A stretch of DNA of 64,000 nt from Leisingera caerulea DSM 24564 (lineage in GTDB: Bacteria; Pseudomonadota; Alphaproteobacteria; Rhodobacterales; Rhodobacteraceae): the NCBI RefSeq assembly GCF_000473325.1, contig NZ_KI421513.1, forward strand, positions 3,233,217-3,297,216, in the 5' to 3' direction. A program made the position numbers and the translations under genes. The notes below the pieces were generated by a model. The model was not told the DNA's origin, searched no databases, and worked only from the letters and a program-made list of their open reading frames with translations. Shown here one piece after another: positions 46,824 to 56,657 of this stretch. The number at the start of each line of letters is the position of its first letter. The stretch's first letter is position 1.

Positions 46824-47828
46824 TCAGAGTTTGTAATGCGCCGCCTTGCTGCCGCGCTCGCGGTACGGCGTGGTGTCGTAATGCGCGCGGTAGCATTTGG
46901 AGAAATGCGACGGCGAGGCAAAGCCGCAGGCCAGCGCCACGTTGATCACGCTCATATCGGTTTGCATCAAGAGGTTGCGCGCCTTCTGCAGCCGAAGCTC
47001 CATGTAATAGCGTTTGGGTGAGCGGTTCAGGTAACGGCGGAACAGCCGCTCCAGCTGGCGGGTGGACATGCCCACATCCTGCGCCAGCACCGAGGGGCTG
47101 ATCGGCTCTTCGATGTTGGCTTCCATCATCTGGATGACCATCGACAGCTTGGGGTGGCGCACGCCGATGCGGGTCGGGATCGACAGCCGCTGGGTGTCCT
47201 GGTCGGTGCGGATCGAGGAATAGATCAGCTGGTCCGCCACCGCATTGGCCAGTTCCTCGCCGTGATCGTTTGCAATCAGCTTGAGCATCAGGTCGATTGA
47301 CGAGGTGCCGCCGGCGGTAGACACACGGTTGCCGTCGATCACAAATACCGATTTGGTCAGGTCCACCTCGTCGAATTCCTCGGCAAAGCTGTCTGCGTTT
47401 TCCCAGTGGATGGTGGCCCGTTTTCCATCCAGCAGTCCGGCCTTGGCCATGGTATAAGAGGCCGTGCACAACCCGCCCACAACCAGCCCTTTGCGGGCTT
47501 CGCGGCGCAGCCAGGCCAGCAGCTTTTTGGTGGTGGCCTCCTGCACGTCGATGCCGGAGCACAGCATCAGCACATCATCGCGGCGCAGTTCCGTCAAATC
47601 GCCATCCAGCTGGAACGTGGTGCCGGCCGAACAGGTTACGGTCTCGCCGCCTTCGCCGATCAGGGTCCAGGAATAAGTGTTTTCGCCATTCATCCGGTTG
47701 GCGATCCGCAGGCACTCGACTGCCGATGCAAAGGACAGCATCGTGAACTTGTCGAGCAGCACAAAGACGAACCTCTTCGGCTGGCCGGCTTCATTTCCAG
47801 AATCAGCAGGCTTGCGTGACGTCTGCAT
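46824..47828 (-). CDS. GlxA-family regulator (DJ-1/PfpI domain plus AraC HTH)
   Basis: A 334-residue regulator. Residues 15-200 form a DJ-1/PfpI-like ligand domain (FVFVLLDKFTMLSFASAVEC; GGLCTASYTMAKAGLLDGKR), and 235-325 an AraC helix-turn-helix (LAQDVGMSTRQLERLFRRYL). Members such as GbdR respond to glycine betaine or dimethylglycine. Given TmpB (glycine betaine producer) and MttB in the same window, such a role is plausible but unproven. Confidence 0.85.
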   Translation of the reverse strand: MQTSRKPADSGNEAGQPKRFVFVLLDKFTMLSFASAVECLRIANRMNGENTYSWTLIGEGGETVTCSAGTTFQLDGDLTELRRDDVLMLCSGIDVQEATTKKLLAWLRREARKGLVVGGLCTASYTMAKAGLLDGKRATIHWENADSFAEEFDEVDLTKSVFVIDGNRVSTAGGTSSIDLMLKLIANDHGEELANAVADQLIYSSIRTDQDTQRLSIPTRIGVRHPKLSMVIQMMEANIEEPISPSVLAQDVGMSTRQLERLFRRYLNRSPKRYYMELRLQKARNLLMQTDMSVINVALACGFASPSHFSKCYRAHYDTTPYRERGSKAAHYKL

Positions 47829-48009
47829 GGCGGGGGTCCTTCAAGAAACAATTCGGGCCGCGGGAGCACGCTCCGCGGCAGGTCAGAAAACCGTGTTCAC
47901 AGGATGGACGCCGGGTCAAGTAGGCGCAATTCTAAACTGGCCTCCAAGGGACGGATTTTGTATAGAGCTTCCAACAATTTCTAAAGTCCTCTGATGCGGA
48001 GAAAAAGTC

Positions 48010-49380
48010 ATGAGCGAATGGCAAAAATCGGACTGGCGCAACAAGCCGCGGGTTCAGATGCCGGACTACACGGATGCGGCAGCGCTGAACGCTGTCGAGG
48101 CTCAGCTTTCCAAGTTTCCTCCGCTGGTCTTTGCCGGTGAGGCGCGCCGCCTCAAGCAGCATCTGGGCGCTGCCGGCCGCGGCGAGGCGTTCCTGCTGCA
48201 GGGCGGCGATTGTGCCGAAAGCTTCGACCAGTTCAGCGCGGATGCGATCCGCGACACCTTCAAGGTGATGCTGCAGATGGCGATGGTGCTGACCTATGGG
48301 GCTAAGGTGCCGGTGGTGAAGGTGGGCCGCATGGCCGGCCAGTTCGCCAAACCGCGCAGCGCGCCGACCGAAACCATCGACGGCGTCGAACTGCCCAGCT
48401 ACCGCGGCGACATCATCAACGAGCTCGCCTTCACACCGGCCGCCCGCATCCCCGATCCCAGCAAGATGCTGCAGGCCTACACCCAAGCCGCGGCCACGCT
48501 AAACCTGCTGCGCGCCTTCTCCACCGGAGGTTTTGCCGACATGAGCCGGGTGCACTCCTGGACCCTGGGCTTCACCGATGAACAGGAAGTCCAGAAATAC
48601 AGCGAGATTGCGACCCGCATTCAGGACACCATCGACTTCATGGGCGCTGCGGGTATCACCGCCGAAACTACCCATGAGTTCTCCACCGTGGAATTCTACA
48701 CCAGCCACGAAGGCCTGCTGCTGGAGTATGAAGAGGCGCTGACCCGCCTGGATTCGACCTCTGGCAAATGGCTGGCAGGCTCCGGCCACATGATCTGGAT
48801 CGGCGACCGCACCCGCCAGCCGGACGGCGCCCATGTGGAGTTCTGCCGCGGCGTGCTGAACCCGATCGGGCTCAAGTGCGGCCCGACCACCACCGCCGAG
48901 GACCTGAAGGTGCTGATGTCGCGCCTGAACCCCGAGAACGAAGAGGGCAAGCTGACCCTGATCGCCCGCTTCGGCGCTGGTAAGGCGGGGGAGCATCTGC
49001 CGCGGCTGGTCAAGGCGGTGAAGGAAGAGGGTGCCAATGTCACCTGGGTCTGCGACCCGATGCATGGCAACACCATCAAGTCCTCCACCGGCTACAAGAC
49101 CCGCCCCTTCGACAGCGTTCTGCGCGAAGTGCGCGACTTCTTCGGCATCCACAAGGCGGAGGGCACCGTGCCCGGCGGCGTGCATTTCGAGATGACCGGC
49201 CAGGACGTGACCGAATGCACCGGCGGTGTCCGCGCCGTGACCGAAGAGGATCTGAGCGACCGTTACCACACCGCCTGCGATCCGCGCCTGAACGCCAGCC
49301 AGTCGCTGGAACTGGCCTTCCTGGTGGCAGAGGAGCTGTCCGCCCTGCGCGCCGCTCAAAACGCCCGTCAGGCCGGCTGA
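48010..49380 (+). CDS. aroG: Class II 3-deoxy-7-phosphoheptulonate synthase
   Basis: A 456-residue class II (plant-like) DAHP synthase, first step of the shikimate pathway. Family blocks: FLLQGGDCAESFDQF, VVKVGRMAGQFAKPRS, VHSWTLGF, and VCDPMHGNTI with metal-binding residues. The start has a GGAG site. It stands alone and is divergent from the GlxA-family gene. Confidence 0.93.
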   Translation: MSEWQKSDWRNKPRVQMPDYTDAAALNAVEAQLSKFPPLVFAGEARRLKQHLGAAGRGEAFLLQGGDCAESFDQFSADAIRDTFKVMLQMAMVLTYGAKVPVVKVGRMAGQFAKPRSAPTETIDGVELPSYRGDIINELAFTPAARIPDPSKMLQAYTQAAATLNLLRAFSTGGFADMSRVHSWTLGFTDEQEVQKYSEIATRIQDTIDFMGAAGITAETTHEFSTVEFYTSHEGLLLEYEEALTRLDSTSGKWLAGSGHMIWIGDRTRQPDGAHVEFCRGVLNPIGLKCGPTTTAEDLKVLMSRLNPENEEGKLTLIARFGAGKAGEHLPRLVKAVKEEGANVTWVCDPMHGNTIKSSTGYKTRPFDSVLREVRDFFGIHKAEGTVPGGVHFEMTGQDVTECTGGVRAVTEEDLSDRYHTACDPRLNASQSLELAFLVAEELSALRAAQNARQAG

Positions 49381-49432
49381 CACCGGACGGGCCGCGGGTT
49401 CGCGGCCGGTCTGCAAGGCTCGGCACAGAAAA

Positions 49433-49464
49433 AGGCGCCCCGGGGGTTCTCCCTCGGGGCGCAG
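49433..49464 (-). terminator. Terminator of the PAS_5 gene
   Basis: GCGCCCCG (49435-49442) pairs with CGGGGCGC (49455-49462), with extra GGG/CCC pairing inside, followed on the minus strand by CTTTTTCTG. It serves the minus-strand gene that ends at 49522. Confidence 0.7.
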
Positions 49465-49521
49465 TCAATTCAAGTGCTATGACCTTGTACTTGAATGAAA
49501 ACAGCTATGCAGTGCGGCCTG

Positions 49522-50373
49522 TCAGTCGCGGCTGACCACCAGGCGCAGGTGCGGCGCGCCCTTGCGCTTGGCTGGGGCTTCTGCGGGCGTCTCAGCCGGT
49601 GCTGCGGGCCTCGACACCCGGCTGCGGTCCAGCAGCGCCTTGGCCTCGTCCAGAATGGACCGCTCCGGCTTGAACCGGGCCTGTGTTTCGGCAAAGCCCG
49701 GATTGGGCTGATTCACGTCGCGGCGCTCTTCCTTGGCGGCAGGCGTGCCAGCAGGCGCGGGGGCTTCGGGCCGCGGCTTGGCCTTGAACCCGGCAGTGCC
49801 CGGGGCTTTGGCGACCGCGCGCATTTCGATCGAGGAGATCGAGAACCGCTGCGAAGTGGCCGTGTCGCCCTCATCCGCCACCAGAACACCCAGAACCCGG
49901 CTGATATCGCCCAGATCGCTCCGAAGCGGCAGCATCAGCATGCGGGCTTCGCGCGGGGTGCGCAGGCGCGGCGCTTCGATCTGCAGCTCCAGCTCCACGA
50001 TTGCGGGCGTGTCGAACATATGCTCCATCGCCGAGCTCAGCTGCTTGCGCGCGTCGGTGGTGAAGAAGGCGGTGATCGGCATGCCGCGCACTTCCATACC
50101 GGCCATGTCGTTCACCGTAGAACCGGCCAGGCGGAAGCGGGCGATGCCCGGTGCGATCCGCTCCAGAATAAAGGTGTGGCTCAGGATGTTTTCCAGCCCG
50201 CGCGGGTCAATCTGCGACCGGCTCGGCACATCATCGCCGCGGCGCAGTGCCGTCCAATAGGCCTCCGCCTGGCGCAGCGGCGACAGCGGCCCGCCCTTGC
50301 GGAACCGGTTCATGGAAACAACCTTGTCCTGTCTATTCGTCGTTCCGGTACCGCTGCGGCTGCCAAAAATCAT
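49522..50373 (-). CDS. PAS-domain (PAS_5 family) protein
   Basis: A 283-residue alphaproteobacterial protein. Residues about 30-170 form a PAS_5 domain (AEAYWTALRRGDDVPSRSQI at the start, ERIAPGIARFRLAGSTVNDM in the middle). The rest is a proline/alanine-rich, probably disordered tail. The start at 50373 has AAGGGGAA upstream; an inner ATG at 50313 is possible. Function unknown; members often relate to cell-cycle or stress signalling in the group. Confidence 0.75.
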   Translation of the reverse strand: MIFGSRSGTGTTNRQDKVVSMNRFRKGGPLSPLRQAEAYWTALRRGDDVPSRSQIDPRGLENILSHTFILERIAPGIARFRLAGSTVNDMAGMEVRGMPITAFFTTDARKQLSSAMEHMFDTPAIVELELQIEAPRLRTPREARMLMLPLRSDLGDISRVLGVLVADEGDTATSQRFSISSIEMRAVAKAPGTAGFKAKPRPEAPAPAGTPAAKEERRDVNQPNPGFAETQARFKPERSILDEAKALLDRSRVSRPAAPAETPAEAPAKRKGAPHLRLVVSRD

Positions 50374-50611
50374 TTCATTTCCCCTTCAACCCCGGCGCGC
50401 CTTGCGTCTCCTTCAGCCAGCGGCTGCGTTAACACTTAGGGCCGGAATGGTTACCCTGAAGTTAAGATGACACAATCTAATTCAAATTTGGACTACTTCT
50501 TTAAGCAATGGTTAACGCGCAGGGGTAGGGGCGTTTATGCGATTGCGCTTGCACCCTATACTTTCGAGACAGTAGAGCTGACCAACCACCAGCGACGAGA
50601 GGGCCTTTCCC

Positions 50612-51508
50612 ATGACCATCCGCAGCATGACCGCCTTTGCCTCGGCGCAGGGCAGCACCGGGCAGCACAGCTGGAGCTGGGAGCTCCGCTCGGTCAATGC
50701 CAAGGGGCTGGACATCCGGCTGCGGGTGCCGGATTGGCTGGAAGGCCTTGAAAACCATATCCGTACGGTTCTGTCCAAGGCGCTGGCGCGGGGCAATGTG
50801 TCATTGACGCTGCGGGTATCCAGGACCGAAGACAGTGCCGCGCAGGTGCAGATAAACACGGCGGTCCTGCAGTCGGTGATCAAGGCCTTGGGCGAGGCGC
50901 AGTCTATCGCCCAGCAGAACAGGGTCGGCATCCGCCCGGCCTCTGCGGCGGAGGTGCTGGGCTTCAAGGGCGTGCTGGAGCAGGCCGCAATCGACGACGA
51001 CCCGGCGCCGCTGGTCAATGCACTGAGTAAGGAACTGGACACACTTGTGGCGGAATTCGTTCAGATGCGCGAGGCCGAGGGCGCCGCGCTGGCCGTAATT
51101 CTTAACGGCCAGCTGGAGCAGGTCGCTTCACTGACGGCCCAAGCGGGCGCCCGCGCCGACGAGCGCAAGGTGAAGATGGCCGAAACCTTCAAGGCCAATC
51201 TGGCCCGGGTGCTGGACAACGCCGACGGCGCCGACCCGGACCGGGTGGCGCAGGAACTGGCGCTGATTGCCGTCAAGGCGGACGTCACCGAAGAACTGGA
51301 CCGCCTCGGCGCCCATGTCGAAGCTGCGCGCGGCCTGCTGGTCAAGGGCGGGGCCGTGGGCCGCAAACTGGACTTCCTGATGCAGGAGTTTAACCGCGAG
51401 GCCAACACGCTCTGTTCAAAGGCGCAACACAGTGCCTTGACGGCGGTGGGGCTTGAGCTGAAAACCGTGATCGACCAGATGCGCGAGCAGGTGCAGAACA
51501 TAGAATAA
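50612..51508 (+). CDS. yicC: YicC/YloC-family endoribonuclease
   Basis: A 298-residue YicC family protein: [20 protein letters not shown] and [20 protein letters not shown] at the start, [20 protein letters not shown] at the end. E. coli YicC is an RNA-cleaving protein that helps degrade a small RNA. It precedes gmk, a common pairing. Confidence 0.92.
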   Translation: MTIRSMTAFASAQGSTGQHSWSWELRSVNAKGLDIRLRVPDWLEGLENHIRTVLSKALARGNVSLTLRVSRTEDSAAQVQINTAVLQSVIKALGEAQSIAQQNRVGIRPASAAEVLGFKGVLEQAAIDDDPAPLVNALSKELDTLVAEFVQMREAEGAALAVILNGQLEQVASLTAQAGARADERKVKMAETFKANLARVLDNADGADPDRVAQELALIAVKADVTEELDRLGAHVEAARGLLVKGGAVGRKLDFLMQEFNREANTLCSKAQHSALTAVGLELKTVIDQMREQVQNIE

Positions 51509-51524
51509 GACAAGGAGTGCCCAG

Positions 51525-52166
51525 ATGGCGGACCGCCGCGGCCTTTTGATCATCCTCTCATCGCCTTCGGGCGCAGGCAAATCCACCCTGGCCCGCCGCC
51601 TGATGGCCTGGGACCCGGGCCTCAAGTTCTCGGTCTCCGCCACCACCCGCGCCCCGCGCCCGGGCGAGGAGCATGGCCGCGAGTATTTCTTCATGTCCGA
51701 GGACGAGTTCCGCCAGAAGGTGGCCGAAGGGGGCATGCTGGAGCATGCACACGTCTTCGGCAACTTCTACGGCTCGCCCGCAGGCCCGGTAAAGGACACC
51801 ATCGAGGCCGGCCAGGACGTGCTGTTCGACGTCGACTGGCAGGGCGAAATCCAGATCCGCAACTCGGACCTGGGCAAGCACGCGCTGTCGATTTTCATCC
51901 TGCCGCCCTCGATCCCGGAGCTGCGCCGCCGTCTGGAAACCCGCGCCCAGGACAGCGACGACGTGATCGCGAAACGGATGCAGAAAAGCTGGGATGAGAT
52001 CAGCCACTGGGGCTATTATGACTATGTGCTGGTCAACGACGACTTGGACCAGACCGAGGCCAAGCTGAAAACCATCGTCGAAGCCGAACGGATGCGCCGG
52101 ATCCAACAGCCCAAGCTGCAGGAACATGTGCGCGCCTTGCAAACCCAATTCGAGGAACAGTCATGA
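51525..52166 (+). CDS. gmk: Guanylate kinase
   Basis: A 213-residue guanylate kinase with P-loop [10 protein letters not shown] and GMP-binding residues in [20 protein letters not shown]. It turns GMP into GDP. It overlaps the next gene by 4 nt (ATGA) and follows yicC by 16 nt. Confidence 0.95.
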   Translation: MADRRGLLIILSSPSGAGKSTLARRLMAWDPGLKFSVSATTRAPRPGEEHGREYFFMSEDEFRQKVAEGGMLEHAHVFGNFYGSPAGPVKDTIEAGQDVLFDVDWQGEIQIRNSDLGKHALSIFILPPSIPELRRRLETRAQDSDDVIAKRMQKSWDEISHWGYYDYVLVNDDLDQTEAKLKTIVEAERMRRIQQPKLQEHVRALQTQFEEQS

Positions 52167-52684
52167 CCCTTTACACACTTGGAGAGGACAAGCCGCAAAT
52201 TCATGAGGACACCTGGGTCGCCCCTGATGCCAACCTGATCGGCAAGGTGGTGATGGAGGCGGGGTCTTCGGTCTGGTTCGGCGTCACCATCCGCGCCGAC
52301 CACGAGGAGATCCGCCTCTGCGAAGGCACCAACGTGCAGGAAAACGTGGTGATGCACATTGATGCGGGCTATCCGCTGACCATCGGCAAGAACTGCACCA
52401 TCGGCCACAAGGCGATGCTGCACGGCTGCACCATCGGCGAGAACACCCTGGTCGGCATGGGCGCCACCATCCTCAACGGCGCCAAGATCGGCAAAAACTG
52501 CCTGATCGGCGCCGGCGCGCTGATCACCGAGAACAAGGAAATCCCCGACAACTCCCTGGTCATGGGCAGCCCCGGCAAGGTGGTGCGGGAGGTGGATGCT
52601 GCGCTGGCAGAGAAGCTCACCCAAAGCGCGCTCCATTATCAGGACAACATGCGCCGCTTCCGGGCAGAGCTGAAACCGCTGTAA
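52163..52684 (+). CDS. Gamma-class carbonic anhydrase-family protein (YrdA-like)
   Basis: A 173-residue hexapeptide-repeat protein. Metal-binding histidines are in [19 protein letters not shown] (two His). It is likely a gamma carbonic anhydrase or a related metal-binding trimer, as in E. coli YrdA. Coupled to gmk by a 4-nt overlap. Confidence 0.88.
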   Translation: MTLYTLGEDKPQIHEDTWVAPDANLIGKVVMEAGSSVWFGVTIRADHEEIRLCEGTNVQENVVMHIDAGYPLTIGKNCTIGHKAMLHGCTIGENTLVGMGATILNGAKIGKNCLIGAGALITENKEIPDNSLVMGSPGKVVREVDAALAEKLTQSALHYQDNMRRFRAELKPL

Positions 52685-52787
52685 GCGGACCGTGCCGTCC
52701 CGGATTTTGCGCTGCCTGAACGGCTGCTGCCACACGCCGTTTACATTGCAGCGCTAGGCAGTCCGGACTCTCATAAACGGGGATCTG

Positions 52788-53828
52788 ATGACGACGGAGC
52801 TAATCGACGGATTTCTGGCGGCCATTCCGCTGCCCGCGGTGATGGTGGACCAGACAGAGCGCTTCATTGCGGTGAATGACGACGCCGCGACGCTGCTGGG
52901 GCAGGGGGTAAAGGGGCGCCATTTCGCCACCATCCTGCGCCAGCCCAGCGTCGCCGCCGCCATCGAAGGGTGCCTGCGCGACCGCAATCCGCGTGTCGCC
53001 AAACATCTTGCCAATGACGGCGCCCAGGACACCACATTCGCCGTCACCCTGCGCTATGTGCCCGGCATTGGTGCGGTCGGCGGCGGCGCGGTGCTGGCCT
53101 GTTTCGACGACGTCACCGAGCGCGAGCAGGCGGGTCAGATGCGCCGCGATTTTGTCGCCAATGTCAGCCACGAGCTGCGCACGCCGCTGACCGCGCTGAT
53201 CGGCTTCATCGAAACCCTGCGCGGCCCGGCCCGGGAGGACGCGCAGGCCCGCGACCGTTTCCTGACCATCATGGAGGGCGAGGCCAGCCGGATGAACCGC
53301 CTGGTGGGCGACCTCCTGTCCCTGAACCGGGTCGAAAGCGAAGAGCGGGTGCGGCCCAAGCAGACGGTCGATCTGACCGGCCATCTGGCTTCGACTCTCA
53401 AGACGCTTCAGCCGGTGGCCGAGGCCCGCGGCGTGGCGATGAAACTGGAGGCGCCGGAAGAGGCCGTTTCGGTCACCGGGGATCCCGACCAGCTGCAGCA
53501 GGTCTTTACCAATCTGGTTGAAAACGCAGTGAAATACGGCGGCGACGAAGTCCGGGTGGTGCTGAGTCGCTCCGAACGCGACCCGGCGGTGCGTGCCGCC
53601 GCCGCCCGCGTTCAGGTGATCGACAACGGGCCGGGAATCGACCCTGTCCACCTGCCGCGCCTGACCGAACGGTTTTACCGCGCCGACAGCCACCGCTCTC
53701 GCGAAATGGGCGGCACCGGGCTGGGCCTGGCGATTGTAAAACACATCGTCAACCGCCACCGCGGCCGCTTGCGCGTCGAAAGTGAATTGGGGCAAGGGTC
53801 TGTTTTCAAGGTGGTTCTTCCGGAATAA
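52788..53828 (+). CDS. phoR: Phosphate regulon sensor kinase PhoR (soluble form)
   Basis: A 346-residue histidine kinase with an N-terminal PAS domain (about 8-112), then HisKA with phosphorylated H128 in NVSHELRTPLT, and an ATPase domain (NLVENAVKYG, DNGPGID, GGTGLGLAIV). Unlike E. coli PhoR it has no membrane helix, so signal input must come through PhoU/PstB or the PAS domain. It is upstream of the pst genes; a hairpin separates them. Confidence 0.88.
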   Translation: MTTELIDGFLAAIPLPAVMVDQTERFIAVNDDAATLLGQGVKGRHFATILRQPSVAAAIEGCLRDRNPRVAKHLANDGAQDTTFAVTLRYVPGIGAVGGGAVLACFDDVTEREQAGQMRRDFVANVSHELRTPLTALIGFIETLRGPAREDAQARDRFLTIMEGEASRMNRLVGDLLSLNRVESEERVRPKQTVDLTGHLASTLKTLQPVAEARGVAMKLEAPEEAVSVTGDPDQLQQVFTNLVENAVKYGGDEVRVVLSRSERDPAVRAAAARVQVIDNGPGIDPVHLPRLTERFYRADSHRSREMGGTGLGLAIVKHIVNRHRGRLRVESELGQGSVFKVVLPE

Positions 53829-53857
53829 CTCCCGCCGCACATCCTGAACGTAAACAA

Positions 53858-53883
53858 CCGCCGCCGGACATTTCCGGCGGCGG
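53858..53883 (+). terminator. Hairpin between phoR and pstS
   Basis: CCGCCGCCGG and CCGGCGGCGG form a perfect 10-bp stem with loop ACATTT. No T run directly after; probably a weak terminator or RNA stabiliser that separates phoR from the PHO-controlled pst operon. Confidence 0.5.
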
Positions 53884-53924
53884 CTTGCTGATTCATGACG
53901 CATTTTTTGCCGCCCGGACCGGGT

Positions 53925-53957
53925 TTGTCATGAACCTGTTACACTGGTGTCACAAAA
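53925..53957 (+). promoter_or_regulatory. PHO box upstream of pstS
   Basis: Three 7-bp half-sites in exact 11-bp register: TTGTCAT (53925), CTGTTAC (53936) and GTGTCAC (53947). This is the tandem arrangement bound by phosphorylated PhoB. It lies about 78 bp before the pstS start, so the pst-phoU-phoB operon should switch on under phosphate limitation. Confidence 0.8.
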
Positions 53958-54034
53958 GCCTCATCAGCGGCCTCTAGGTGATGCGCCAAGATCACCGCGG
54001 GGTGATCGAACATTGAAAACTCATGGAGACAAAA

Positions 54035-55075
54035 ATGTCCTTTGTGAAACTGACCGCGTCCGCCCTGGCAATTTCCGCCGTTTCTGCCACCGCAGCAGCC
54101 GCGCGCGACCAGGTGCAGGTTGCCGGTTCGTCGACCGTTCTGCCCTATGCCTCTATTGTGGCTGAGGCCTTTGGCGAGAACTTCGACTTCCCGACCCCGG
54201 TTGTGGAATCCGGCGGCTCCTCCGCGGGCCTCAAGCGGTTCTGCGAGGGTGTGGGCGAAAACACCATCGACGTCGCCAACGCCTCGCGCAAGATCAAGGA
54301 CAAGGAAATCGCCGCCTGTGCCGAAAACGGCGTGACCGACATCATTGAGGTCCGCATCGGCTATGACGGCATCGTGTTTGCCTCTGACATCAACGCCAAC
54401 GCGTTTGAATTCACCCCGTCCGACTGGTTCCTGGCGCTGTCCGACAAGATCCTGGTTGACGGTGAGCTGGCAGGCAACCCGAACACCACCTGGGCCGACG
54501 TGAACCCGGACTTCCCGGCCGTCGACATCCAGGCCTTCGTTCCGGGCACCAAGCACGGCACGCGCGAAGTTTTCGAAGACAAGGTTATCCTGGCAGGCTG
54601 TGAGGAAACCGGCGCCTTTGAAGCCTTCAAGGAGGCCAACGGCGGCGACAAGAAAGCAGCCGAGAAAGCCTGTATCGCCCTGCGCACCGACGGCAAGTCG
54701 GTCGACATCGACGGCGACTACACCGAGACCCTGGCCCGGATTGAGTCCAACAAGGACGGCATCGGCGTTTTTGGCCTGGCGTTCTATGAGAACAACACCG
54801 ACAAGCTGCAGGTTGCCACCATGTCCGGCGTTGTGCCCTCGACCGAGAGCATCGCAACCGGCGAGTACCCGGTCTCCCGCCCGCTGTTCTTCTACGTGAA
54901 GAAAGCCCACATCGGCGTGATCCCGGGCCTGAAGGAATATGCTGAATTCTTCGTGGCTGACGAAGTTGCCGGCGAAGACGGCCCGCTGGCCGAATACGGC
55001 CTGGTTGCTGATCCGGAACTGGCCGAGACCCAGGAAACCGTTGCAAACGAAGCCGTCATGGGCGGCAACTCCTAA
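54035..55075 (+). CDS. pstS: Phosphate-binding protein PstS
   Basis: A 346-residue periplasmic phosphate-binding protein; signal peptide KLTASALAISAVSATAAAA. VAGSSTVLPYA and ESGGSSAGLKRFCEGVG match the phosphate loop region. ATG 54035 has GGAG 7 nt upstream, better than ATG 54023. It has the longer form seen in marine alphaproteobacteria. Confidence 0.93.
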   Translation: MSFVKLTASALAISAVSATAAAARDQVQVAGSSTVLPYASIVAEAFGENFDFPTPVVESGGSSAGLKRFCEGVGENTIDVANASRKIKDKEIAACAENGVTDIIEVRIGYDGIVFASDINANAFEFTPSDWFLALSDKILVDGELAGNPNTTWADVNPDFPAVDIQAFVPGTKHGTREVFEDKVILAGCEETGAFEAFKEANGGDKKAAEKACIALRTDGKSVDIDGDYTETLARIESNKDGIGVFGLAFYENNTDKLQVATMSGVVPSTESIATGEYPVSRPLFFYVKKAHIGVIPGLKEYAEFFVADEVAGEDGPLAEYGLVADPELAETQETVANEAVMGGNS

Positions 55076-55184
55076 GACGTTGCCCTGATACAAGATTTGC
55101 CGGGGCGGATCCTTCTGCCCCGGCGCTGTTTGTCCCGGTCCCCGACGCTGTTTCCCTTTCCGTCACCGCCAAACGGAGCCCTCT

Positions 55185-56657
55185 ATGCCCACTTTCTGGC
55201 TCGTTGTTCTCCTGCTTGCTTTGTCCGCAGCGGGTTTCTACCTGGGGCGCAGCCGCGCGCTCAGAACCGCCGGGGGCGATGCAAAAGACCTGCATTCGCT
55301 GCCGTCTTATTATGGCTATCACGTTGCGCTGGCCGCATTTGTGCCCGCCATCGCGGTGCTGGCCGTCTGGCTGCTGGCCCAGCCGATGATCATCGAAAAC
55401 CGCGTCTCAGACATGATCCCGGCCGAGGCTGTGCCGGAAAACACCACCATCGGCCTGGTGATGAGCGACGTGCGCCGGGTTGCCGAGGGGCTGGATCTGG
55501 CGGTGGAGCAGGGGCTGCTGACCGCCCGCGACGCCCGCAATGCCGTGGCGGGCGAGCAGGACCTGCGCGGGCTGCTGGGTGAGGTGGGCGTGGCCCTTGG
55601 ATCTAACGTGCGCCCTGAGGTGCTGGAGGCTGCGCAGGCCTACCGCAATCTGTCCCACACCGGCCGGACCGCCATGACCGCGGTTGTCGCGCTGCTGGCG
55701 CTTGGGGGCTTTGGCTGGGCGTACAGCCGCACTCATAAGGACTTCCGCGCCCGCAACGTTGTGGAGCGCGGCGTGCTGGCGCTTCTGATCCTGGCCGCTT
55801 CGCTTGCGATCCTGACAACGGTCGGCATTGTCCTGTCGATGCTGTTTGAGACCAAGAACTTCTTCGGCCTGCATAGCTGGACCGATTTCTTCTTCGGCAG
55901 CACCTGGGCGCCCAACTTCCGCGGCGACAGCGATCTGTCGATCCTGCCGCTGTTGTGGGGCACGCTGTATATCTCCTTCATCGCGCTGCTGGTGGCGGTG
56001 CCGGTTGGCCTGTTTGCCGCCATCTACCTTTCCGAATACGCCAGCAACACGGTGCGCTCTTTCGCCAAGCCGCTGCTGGAGATCCTGGCGGGTATCCCGA
56101 CCATCGTCTACGGCCTGTTTGCGCTGCTGACGGTCGGTCCTGCACTGGCAGACCTGTTTGCCAAAGGCGGGCTGCTGGGGGTCGAATGGATGTCCGGTGC
56201 CACCTCTGTGCTGACCGCCGGGCTGGTGATGGGTATCATGCTGATCCCCTTTGTTTCCTCGCTGTCCGATGACATCATCAACGCTGTGCCGCAGGCCATG
56301 CGCGACGGCTCGCTGGGCCTGGGCGCCACCAAATCCGAAACCGTGCGCCAGGTGGTGATGCCAGCCGCGCTGCCGGGAATCGTCGGCGCGGTGCTGCTGG
56401 CCGCGTCGCGCGCCATTGGCGAGACCATGATCGTGGTGATGGGGGCAGGTGCGATTGCCAAGTTCTCCGCCAACCCGCTGGAGTCGATGACCACCATCAC
56501 CACCCGCATCGTCAGCCAGCTGACCGGCGACACCGACTTTGCCAGCCCCGAAACCCTTGTTGCCTTTGCCCTGGGCCTGACCCTGTTTGTCCTAACCCTC
56601 GGCCTGAACGTCCTGGCGCTCTTCATCGTGCGCAAATACCGGGAGCAGTACGAATAA
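55185..56657 (+). CDS. pstC: Phosphate ABC permease PstC
   Basis: A 490-residue permease with a long N-terminal region (helices and a periplasmic part) before the core. The core has the EAA loop GSLGLGATKSETVRQVV. It forms the phosphate channel with PstA. Stop overlaps pstA start (TAATG). Confidence 0.92.
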   Translation: MPTFWLVVLLLALSAAGFYLGRSRALRTAGGDAKDLHSLPSYYGYHVALAAFVPAIAVLAVWLLAQPMIIENRVSDMIPAEAVPENTTIGLVMSDVRRVAEGLDLAVEQGLLTARDARNAVAGEQDLRGLLGEVGVALGSNVRPEVLEAAQAYRNLSHTGRTAMTAVVALLALGGFGWAYSRTHKDFRARNVVERGVLALLILAASLAILTTVGIVLSMLFETKNFFGLHSWTDFFFGSTWAPNFRGDSDLSILPLLWGTLYISFIALLVAVPVGLFAAIYLSEYASNTVRSFAKPLLEILAGIPTIVYGLFALLTVGPALADLFAKGGLLGVEWMSGATSVLTAGLVMGIMLIPFVSSLSDDIINAVPQAMRDGSLGLGATKSETVRQVVMPAALPGIVGAVLLAASRAIGETMIVVMGAGAIAKFSANPLESMTTITTRIVSQLTGDTDFASPETLVAFALGLTLFVLTLGLNVLALFIVRKYREQYE